Positions 56,640 through 64,000 of a stretch of DNA of 64,000 bases are shown in pieces; positions within the stretch are counted from its first letter, which is position 1; every line of letters begins with the position of its first letter. The position numbers and the translations under genes were made by a program. Origin of the DNA: Heterohyrax brucei (lineage: Eukaryota; Chordata; Mammalia; Hyracoidea; Procaviidae); assembly GCA_028571685.1 (NCBI GenBank), contig CM053141.1:72153833-72217832 (forward strand), in the 5' to 3' direction. The notes beneath the pieces are model-generated. The model was not told where the DNA came from and ran no database searches. It saw only the letters and a program-made list of their open reading frames with translations.

Positions 56640-57120
56640 AAAAAGGGGGAAGTAACGTATACAGAGGCCAAATCAGGGGTGCTGGGCTGTCCCAGATCTT
56701 GTAGACAGGAGTGTACTCCAGACCTAAACATAATATCCTCCTCTAGCAATTAATCCCCTCCTGACAACACATGCACATCAAATGAGCTAAACAACGTTTT
56801 GTTGTGCTTCCTAAAGTTTTCACTTTCAGCAACAGATTTGGATTTTTCTTTCTAGAATATCTTAGTTTAAAGTTCTGCTGAAATCTGTCCACTATTGAAC
56901 ATTACTATATATTAAGCACTCCGCTAAGTTCTACTTTTATTTAGTTTAGATTTCTGTATATATTTTCTTAGCAATCCCAAGGATGGTTAAGAACAGCTGC
57001 TGTACATCTCAAATGGGCAACATAGTATGAAAACTAGTGGATATTTATTAACCATTTATTCTTTCATTTATTCTTTTTTTTTTTTTCACTCATTGGACAA
57101 TCAAATGCTTATTTAAAAAA
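56640..57120 (+). mobile_element. Polypurine tract and putative 3' LTR start
   Basis: AAAAAGGGGGAAG (56640-56652) followed by TAACGTATACAGAGGCCAAA, where TG would be expected as the LTR start. About 470 bp may be LTR, but no matching 5' copy was identified and the right end is lost before the SINE at 57126. Confidence 0.45.
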
Positions 57121-57125
57121 AAATA

Positions 57126-57290
57126 CTGGAAACCCCGGTAGTGTAGTGGTTAAGTGCTACAGCTACTAACTAAAAGGTTGGCTGTTTGATTCCACTAGGT
57201 GCTTCTTAGAAACTCTATGGAGAAGTTCTACTCTGTCCTTCAGGGTCTATATGAGTCAGAATCAACTCTACAGTGAGTTTTCATTTTTGG
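57126..57290 (+). mobile_element. AfroSINE, short form
   Basis: GGAAACCCCGGTAGTGTAGT, ACAGCTACTAACTAAAAGGT, AGAATCAACTCTACAGTGAG. Confidence 0.9.
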
Positions 57291-57309
57291 ATTCTCTTCT
57301 AGCTCCTTA

Positions 57310-57840
57310 CTTAAGCCAAGCCAAGACTTGTCAAAACACAAAAAGATAAGATGCAGCTCCTACTCTCAAGAAGCTTGTAATCTAGTATAAAGTCAGAAAC
57401 CTAAGCACATAATGATAATACCTGTGGTAAGTTATGAGCACATATGCAAGGCCAGAGGAAAGGTACCTAAATGAGCAGCAAGAGGAGAATTGAAGTCAGG
57501 ACAGATTTGCTGGTGAGAGAAGCAACTAAGTTAAGCCATTAAGGTAAAGTGGAAATTAACCAAGTAAAATAGTCCTGAGGAAGGTGTATGGATTTCAGGC
57601 TGAAGTGGTTACTAAAAATAAAGGCATTGGATCACAAAATGTGTTTGGAAATTGCAAAAAGTCTGGAATTTCTAGGGCACTAGGTATGAGGGAGGATATG
57701 ACAAAAGATGAGGATGGAGAAGTAGAGATAAGGAACAGACCATAGGGACATCTGGACTTTATCCTGTCGGTAGAGGACAACCATGTGAGAATGAGAAACA
57801 GAAACAGCACACTGAGTTTCAGTCTAGTGAGTTTACTTTG
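57310..57840. repeat. Possible old dispersed repeat
   Basis: CAGCTCCTACTCTCAAGAAG, CTTGTAATCTAGTATAAAGT recalls the widespread old mammalian repeat wording also suspected at 15440. The rest is too diverged to assign. Confidence 0.3.
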
Positions 57841-58421
57841 GCTGTACTGTGGATGAAGCGTTCAAGCCTACAGGCAAATCAGTGAAGAAATATGCCAAGA
57901 GTCAAGTCAGAAGGTGAGGAAGGCCATAAATGGACCAGCTTTGGTAGGGCTGGAGAGGAAGGACTGAAGTAAAGGATATGTTTAATACGAAGGTTATTAA
58001 TCTAGTCCACAAAGGCACATGAAATGACTTCCTGGAATCTATGAATCATGTCTGTGTGTGTCTATGGAAAGAGACCATCGTTTCAACAGATTCACAAAAG
58101 CTGTGATTTATAAGCAGATTCTCAAACATGACTTTACTTCATACACAAACCCCTGATTCTATTCAGCAAGATGGGATCATCATTCTGACACATCACGGGT
58201 GTCTCGTGATGGATAGTGGTGGAGGTTCAGCTAACTGCAGTCATTTGATTTTAATTTTACCAAAGAAAAAAATTCTCTTCAATGATACAATAGAGCTAAA
58301 AAGAGCTCTTGATCAAGGTGAACAAGATTAGTAAACCAATTATCACTTCCACGCATTTGTAACGACTTCATCTCCACTTTAGGAAGTGGGAATATTTTTT
58401 TTTTAACACAGTTGTTTTGTG
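57841..58421. other. No gene recognised
   Basis: Open frame at 58128-58331 (67 codons) has no recognisable domain. T-run at 58396-58404. Confidence 0.4.
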
Positions 58422-58536
58422 TAAAGGTGCATTGGTGGAGCAACGATTAAGCAGCTGGCTGCTAATCAAAAGGTTAGCAGTTTGAACTCACCATATGATT
58501 TTGCAGGAGAAAGGCCTGGTGATCTGCTTCCATAAT
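58422..58536 (+). mobile_element. AfroSINE 5' half, long form
   Basis: GTGCATTGGTGGAGCAACGA, GGCTGCTAATCAAAAGGTTA, CCTGGTGATCTGCTTCCATA; stops at the junction with an opposite-strand copy. Confidence 0.75.
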
Positions 58537-58635
58537 AATCAAATTAAACCAAAGCTGTTACCATCAGTTCAATTCCGATTCATAGCAACCCTATAGGATA
58601 GAGTAGAACTGCCACATAGGATTCCCAAGACTGCT
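58537..58635 (-). mobile_element. AfroSINE 3' half, reversed
   Basis: TTAAACCAAAGCTGTTACCA, GATTCATAGCAACCCTATAG, AACTGCCACATAGGATTCCC. Confidence 0.8.
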
Positions 58636-58644
58636 ACTTCTCTC

Positions 58645-58781
58645 TGTTGTGTGTGTGTGTGTTGTTGTGTGTGTACATACAGCATGAGTTCCTTTCTGTA
58701 AACTGCCTAAGAAAGCAGAGTAAAGCATTGGCTAAAACAGTTAAATGTAAGTTGAGGACTATGATGTTGCCTACAGGATAC

Positions 58782-58816
<35 letters not shown>
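58645..58816. repeat. TG run and facing CA run
   Basis: (TG)n at 58645-58674 and (CA)n at 58780-58816 are complementary and about 105 bp apart, so they could pair as a hairpin. They also explain mirrored open frames on both strands here. Confidence 0.85.
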
Positions 58817-58844
58817 GTGTAGCATAGTATAGTATATAAACTAT

Positions 58845-58972
58845 TTCAGGCTGTTAACTAAAAGGTTGGTGATTCAAATCTACCAGCCACTTCTTGGAAA
58901 CCCTGCAGGGCAGTTTTACTCTGCTACAGTCACTGTGAGTTGGAATGTACTTGATGTCACACAACAACATCT
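58845..58972 (+). mobile_element. AfroSINE, head truncated
   Basis: GGCTGTTAACTAAAAGGTTG, ACTTCTTGGAAACCCTGCAG, GTGAGTTGGAATGTACTTGA, ACACAACAACAT tail. Confidence 0.82.
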
Positions 58973-58989
58973 TCTATACTTATTATACG

Positions 58990-59160
58990 TGGAGCCTTGA
59001 TAGCATAGTGGTCAAGAGATCACCTACTATCCAAAAGCTCAGCAGTTTGAATCTACCACAACCACTCCTTGGAAACTGTATGGGGAAGTTCTACTTTGTC
59101 CTATAGGCTCTCCATGAGTCAGAATCAATTCAACAGCAACGGGTCTAGTTTTTTATTTTT
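58990..59160 (+). mobile_element. AfroSINE, short form
   Basis: GGAGCCTTGATAGCATAGTG, CACTCCTTGGAAACTGTATG, AACAGCAACGGGTCTAG. Confidence 0.9.
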
Positions 59161-59164
59161 ATTT

Positions 59165-60311
59165 TTTCTGCTGGTATATATGTATGTATACACACACAGT
59201 TCTCCAGTGCATACAGACTATCCTCTTTAGAAGCAGTACTGCTACGGCGGCTCACCCAAGTACCCCAACGACTCAATTCCAGTACTGAGCCAAGGCAAAA
59301 AAGCCTTTGATTGTCCTCTCCCCTGTGATTAAATTAAAAGCCTCCATGACAGCAAGTTAGGAGCTTGGTAATGAGCTAATCTTGCCCAGGGATTCACTCT
59401 CTGCATTATGTTTATAAGAGACAGAAAACCAAATGTATACATACAGATCCCCCCTGCTTGCAAAATGCAACAAAATGTTATCCTTTGGAATTTGGGATCA
59501 TTAGATTGAGCTCTGGTTTAATTTGCATATTCTAGCAAAACAAGGTTTTCTTTAACCAATTAATGATACAGATTAAACTTTAGGAGTGTTGTGGTTTATA
59601 GTCAAGAGAGTTGATATAAGTCCTTACTCTGCTGCTTGCTGTGTATCAAGGAACTTCTAAGTCACTTCCCAGGATGGTTTTGAGAGTGAGACTAGATGGT
59701 GAAGAAATGTATACTAAACTAAAACTCTGTAAAAACAGGATCACTAATATTCTACTTCTGAGATCATATTATAGAGCATTTTTTCTACATAAATAAGTGT
59801 ATAGGTCCCAAATGCCAGTTATAAGTAATTCACATCCCTTCATTTAAAAAAAAACCGAAGTTCTGATCTAAAATCCATCAGGCTTAAACATTTATTCACA
59901 ATTTACGTGCTTTAAGCTCCAAAATAATGACATTATACTTAATCCAGACTTTTAGCCCAACATTTTCTCTAATTTGTCTAAATCAGTTTTCTTTTGTGTT
60001 TTTTGAATATTTGAAACAATGGGAATTGTGAACTCATAAAAATGCCTTGTAAATATCCAAATTTGTAGTTGATATGAGCTCTTGAGTATACTTACTACAT
60101 TGTTTGTTTTTTGTTTTGGAGCTCTTTATTTTTTTTAATTTGATACAAAATTTCATTTCATTGAAGGTCAATTAAACATTTTTAAGGATAACAACACTGA
60201 CAATATATAGTATTAAAGAAACCGTAAAAGGACAAAAGAAATTACACACAATTAATTACTGGTGTTTGGGGGCAATCAAGTGAATCTATGCAGATTATAA
60301 CCTAAAAACTA
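59165..60311. other. No gene recognised
   Basis: AT-rich DNA without recognisable repeats, apart from T-runs near 60100-60140. Confidence 0.4.
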
Positions 60312-60447
60312 AAATCTATCTACCCACTGCCATTGAGTCAGAGAAGAACTATTCCATGGAGTTTCCAAGGAGCGCCTGGCAGATTTGAACTGCTGACCTT
60401 TTGGTTAGCAGCTGCAGCACTTAAGCACCATGCCACCAGGATTTCCA
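60312..60447 (-). mobile_element. AfroSINE, short form, with internal deletion
   Basis: CACTGCCATTGAGTCAGAG jumps to AAGAACTATTCCATGG, losing the block between; head ACTTAAGCACCATGCCACCA. Directly followed by a 14-A run and eight Gs. Confidence 0.88.
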
Positions 60448-60515
60448 AAAAAAAAAAAAAGGGGGGGGTATATATAAAAAGCAAAGAGGAGGTCATCAAT
60501 CTCAAGATTGGAGGG

Positions 60516-60904
60516 TATGTCACTCACTAGTGCTGTAGACTCTGGAGTAAGATCCTTCTCATCACTGTTCCTCTGGACTAAAAACTTCTGTTTGCAAGAT
60601 CTCTGGGTCCAAAGGATACACTCTGGTCCCAACACTGCTCTCTCGGTGGTATGAGGTCCCCTATCTCTCTGCTCACTTCTCTCTTCTACATTCCAAAAGA
60701 AATTGGCTCAAGACACAACAAAATCTTGTAAACAGAGTCCTATCTCATCAGCACAACTACTGCCTATCCCCTCTCATAAACACTATAAAGGCAGGGTTTA
60801 CAACACCTAGGAAAATCACATCAAATGACAGAAGGGTAGACAATCGCACAATACTGGGAATCAGGGCCTACCCAAACTAGGGGAACACAATTTAATCCAT
60901 GACA
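60516..60904 (-). mobile_element. 3' LTR of MaLR provirus, internally deleted
   Basis: 389 bp. TCACTAGTGCTGTAGACTCTGG joins the LTR's 3' end directly to its middle, a loss of roughly 130 bp compared with the 5' LTR. It closes at CACAATTTAATCCATGACA. Confidence 0.85.
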
Positions 60905-61958
60905 TTCCACTGTTTGTCACCACAAAAATCACATCCTCTCAGCACACAAAACGTATTCACACAATCATTATCAGCAAAAGTCTTAACTCCAGGTCCAAAA
61001 TCCAAAACTTCCACTCTGTCTGTGTAATTTAGAATACAGGTCAACAGCCTCCAAAGGTACAATGACAGAACAGTAACAAACTAGACATTTCCATTACCAG
61101 TGGGAGAAAATGGAAGTAAAGAAGGAATAACAGACACCACACAAGTCAGCAGAACACCTGACCCCATAAAAGCTCTGAAAACAATCCACTCTTCTCTGAG
61201 ACAATTAACACATGGCTCTGCCCCGCAGGCTCTAGGTATTGGCCGCTGTCTCCAGATTCTGAGTGTCAACCACCTACTCTTGGGCTTTAGCTCCGCCTCC
61301 CAGGCCCAGTAGGATCCAACTCTGCATCCTTGACTGTAGGTACACCATCCTCCTGGTACACCAGAGGTCGTCCTTCCACATTTTGAAACCCCAGAGTTGT
61401 GGCCATAACTTTTGAGACAGAAGCAACAGAGCTTCCTACGTTCCTTAGCTCTGCAGTTTCTGCTTCTGGGTTCCGCAGGCTCTCAGCCATTGGGCCTCGT
61501 GTCTGTATCTGCCCTGCTAAGGTAAATGTTCCACAGCTCAACCAGTAAGTTCCTGGAGGCATCCCACTCCATCCCATCAGAAATCCTTATACATGTAGGC
61601 ATTCAGCTCTCTTGCTCCATGGGTCGGCAAGCCTAGCTCTATCAGTAAGCGTCTGGAGGCACCCTACTCTGCCAAGAAGCCTACTGTGTGTGCTTGGGCA
61701 CTCAGCTTTCTTGTTTTGTGGGTCTGTATTAGTGTTATATGGCACTAGTTTCCTAGTTCTGCTGCTACCAGTTCATTACAGCTGCTAGTCCTCCTCTGAG
61801 TCCAGTCCTCTGCTGCCGTTTCTCACCATCCATGCCTTCTGCAGGGTTAAAAGGTCTTTCCACATCCTTCAGAATCTTCTAACCACTCAAAGATTCAAAA
61901 CCACTTGCACATTTTAGCATCTTCTAGAGTAGCACATCACTCTCTCGGTACAAAATTC

Positions 61959-62471
61959 TGTCTTACTTACCCAGTGCTGCTATAAAAATACCACAGGTGG
62001 ATGTCTTTCACCAAGAGAAATTTATTTCCTCACAGTAAAGTAAGTAAAAAGTACAAATTCGAGGCATATGTTCCAGGGGGAAGATTCCCTCTCCTTCAGT
62101 TCCGGAGGGAGGTTCTTCTCGCGCATCTTCCCCTGGACTAGGAGCTTCTCTGTTCAGGTACCCTAGGTCTAAAGGACGAGGTCTGCTCCCAGCACTGCTT
62201 TCCCAGTTGTATGAGCTCCCCCTCTGTCTGCTCACTTCTCTCTTTCATATCCCAAAAGAAATTGGCTCAAAACAATCCAATTCTGTAGACTGAGTCTTGC
62301 CTCATCAACACAACAGCCGTCTACCCCATTTCATTAACATCCTAGAGAGGATTTACAACACCAAAGAAAATAGCATCAGATGACAAAATAGACAATCTTA
62401 CAATATCGAGAATCATGGGCCAGCCAGATCGATACACGCATTTTGAGGAGGCCACAGTTCAATCTGTGATA
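61959..62471 (-). mobile_element. 5' LTR of MaLR provirus
   Basis: 513 bp from TGTCTTACTTACCCAGTGCT to CACAGTTCAATCTGTGATA. AAATTTATTTCCTCACAG contains the reverse of the AATAAA signal. The frame at 62008-62235 (minus) is not coding. Confidence 0.9.
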
Positions 62472-62539
62472 GAGGGTAACAGAAAAAAAGAGTAGAAGGT
62501 GAAAGGCTGAGCCCAAGAAGTTCACGTAAGAGCTTTCTT

Positions 62540-63172
62540 TGTTGTTGTTGTTAGGTATTATTGAGCCAGCTCTAACTTATAGCAAACCCTGTGTGCAACA
62601 GAATGAAACACTGCCCAGTCCTGCGACAATCCTCATGATTGTTGTTGTGCTGGAGCCCTTTGTTGTAGCTATTGTGTCAATCCATCTCCTTGAGGGTCTT
62701 CTTTTTTGCTGACCTTCTGTCTTACCAAGCATATCTTTCTCCAGAAACTGGTCCCTTCTGATAACATATCCAAAGAATATGTGACAAAGTCTCCTCATTC
62801 TTGCTTCTAAGGAGCATTCTGACTATACTTCTTCCAAGACAGATGATTTGTTCTTTTGGCAGTCCATAGTATACTCAATGTTCTTTATCAACAGCACAAC
62901 TAAAAGGTGTCAATTCTTCTTCTTTATTCATTGTCCAGCTTTTGCTGCATATGGGGCTACTGAAAATACTATGGCTTGAGTCAGTTCTCAAAGTGACATC
63001 TTTGCTCTTTAATACGTGGCAGAGGTCTTTGTAGCATCAATGTGATGTGTTTTTTGATTTCTTGACTGCTGTTTCCACGAGTGTTGATTGTGAATCCAAG
63101 TACAATGAAATCCTTGACAACTTAAATCTTCTTTCTGTTTATCATGATGTTGTTTATTGGAGCTTGGTTTAA
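62540..63172 (-). mobile_element. RTE (BovB-like) LINE 3' part, minus strand
   Basis: GTTGTTGTTGTTAGGTATTA tail, then the C-terminal ORF: minus frame 62798-62577 contains PSRRWIDTIATTKGSS, equivalent to the fragment at 46833-47063. It breaks off 5' near GATGTTGTTTATTGGAGC. Confidence 0.9.
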
Positions 63173-63347
63173 GTGTAGTGAAGGGTAAAGGGGCCAAAGG
63201 TAAGACTGGAATAATAACTTCTTGGAGCTAGAGAGAACCTTAAGAATTCATGTCTTTATATTTGGCTTTAGGAAGTAAATGACCAAATAACCCAGAAGAA
63301 ATGACTTTTGATCCTCTTTTCAGTACTACCAAATGTGCAGACTCTAG

Positions 63348-63508
63348 AGCGCTGGTGCAGCCGTGGCTAAGAGCTTCAGCTGCTAACCTTTAAAAAGTCA
63401 GCAGTTGAAATTTACCAGCCTCACTCCTTGGAAATTCTATGAGACAGTTTTGCTCTGTCCTATGGACCCACTGTAGGTCAGAATCTACTCAACAACAATA
63501 ACAGCAGG
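63348..63508 (+). mobile_element. AfroSINE, short form
   Basis: GAGCGCTGGTGCAGCCGTGG, CACTCCTTGGAAATTCTATG, AGAATCTACTCAACAACAAT. Confidence 0.88.
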
Positions 63509-63799
63509 CATGGGGTACAGACTCTATAACCATGTTTAACAACTAGCATACAGTCAAATACCTCTTGATGCTAAACAAAATCTTTTCCTGTTAGTCTTCC
63601 ACAGTCATTAAAATGATTTGCACATTAGGGATTTAACAAGAATTTGTATTACTTGAACACCCTGAAGGGTGATGAGGAAAGGAAAGTGTGTTTCCTACGC
63701 TAAAGATACTAAGGCAGGAGTTGAGAGGACAAGAATTGCCACTTGAATAAATTCCTATCAAAGACAACTGTCCTCAAATCACCTTGTGCCTTAGTAGGA

Positions 63800-63930
63800 A
63801 CAGCACTAGAATAGAAGTTAAGACACCTGGGCTCTCGTCCCAACCTGACCACTACACAGGTATGTAGACCCCACAAATTCAATTTCTCCACACCTCCATT
63901 TCCTTCTTGGTAATATGTGGTGGTGAAATA
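63800..63930 (-). mobile_element. MIR SINE remnant
   Basis: GAAGTTAAGACACCTGGGCT, CTCGTCCCAACCTGACCACT, CTCCATTTCCTTCTTGGTAA fit MIR in reverse. The window ends shortly after. Confidence 0.6.
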
Positions 63931-64000
63931 GACAGTGAGTGTTTAACTTAAAAATCCCTGAATACTGTTAGCTCTTCCTTTCTAATATTCCACAATTGGC

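Larger units (their letters stand above)
42713..56652 (+). mobile_element. Decayed class I-type endogenous retrovirus, heavily interrupted
   Basis: Leader, gag, protease, RT, RNase H, integrase and env remnants appear in proviral order on the plus strand across about 14 kb, about half of it later insertions: SINEs (42960, 51585, 51757, 51940, 52110, 55537, 56033), a solo LTR (45266), RTEs (46132, 46804) with a nested L1 and MaLR LTR, and an LTR-like element (52478). A purine tract AAAAAGGGGGAAG (56640-56652) marks the end of the internal region. The env transmembrane motif and RT wording are of the gammaretrovirus-like group. Every gene has stops and frameshifts. Confidence 0.82.
60516..62471 (-). 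mobile_element. MaLR provirus with two LTRs and internal region
   Basis: The only copy of the window's MaLR family that keeps an internal region. 3' LTR 60516-60904, internal 60905-61958, 5' LTR 61959-62471, all minus strand; GAGGG flanks both sides (60511-60515 and 62472-62476). The internal part near the 5' LTR, ACCACTTGCACATTTTAGCA and CTCTCGGTACAAAATTCTGT, corresponds to the start of MaLR internal sequences. MaLR elements encode no complete pol and depend on ERVL enzymes. Open frames here (61100-61312 plus, 61287-61577 minus) have no recognisable domain. Confidence 0.88.

Noticed and set aside
42200-57120. Treating 42200-42712 and 56653-57120 as a matching LTR pair
   Set aside because: I could not find shared sequence between them by eye, so each is reported separately at low confidence.
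58634-58832. Mirrored frames on both strands with cysteine/valine or threonine/histidine repeats
   Set aside because: Products of the TG and CA microsatellites.

Overview
This window is eukaryotic and almost certainly from an afrotherian mammal, most likely a paenungulate such as an elephant. The strongest clue is about three dozen copies of a tRNA-derived SINE. Its plus-strand form opens with CCCTGGTGGCACAGTGGTTA, contains GCTGCTAACCAAAAGGT, and ends in GTCGCTATGAGTCGGAATC followed by a GGCAATGGGTTTGG-type tail. This is the AfroSINE structure, whose 3' tail matches the RTE (BovB-like) LINE also present here. Short copies lacking the central segment are the common type, and in the literature these are linked to Paenungulata. 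L1 lineages, ERVL-MaLR LTRs, MIRs and a MER5-type element complete a typical placental repeat landscape.

I find no intact host protein-coding gene, rRNA, tRNA or CRISPR. The open frames are short (at most 157 codons) and mostly lie within or antisense to transposons. The window is best read as intergenic or deep intronic DNA built from nested insertions.

Layout. 1-12.2 kb: scattered AfroSINEs and a 5'-truncated L1 (3356-5867) with clear target-site duplications. 12.2-23.1 kb: two RTE LINEs on the plus strand, one interrupted by an L1 tail and an unnamed repeat, the other by an inverted-duplicated mariner. 23.3-28.2 kb: solo MaLR-type LTRs, three with readable 5-bp duplications, set in AT-rich DNA that may be old L1. 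29-37.9 kb: an ancient L1 broken up by a SINE, a MaLR LTR and a complete-ended but internally deleted endogenous retrovirus (33076-37412, minus strand) with two LTRs, a 5-bp duplication, a tRNA-Ser-like primer-binding site and an env transmembrane remnant. 42-57 kb: a decayed plus-strand class I-type retrovirus (gag, protease, RT, RNase H, integrase, env in order) spread over about 14 kb by later insertions: a 315-bp solo LTR with a 6-bp duplication, an RTE that itself carries an L1 and a MaLR LTR, and seven AfroSINEs. 58-64 kb: SINEs, a two-LTR MaLR provirus (60516-62471, minus strand) and another RTE.

The window's interest lies in the order of these insertions, which can be read from who interrupts whom, rather than in a cellular pathway. 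Family identities rest on recognised motifs and consensus structure; no alignment or database search was run, and most boundaries without a stated duplication are good to about 10-20 bases.
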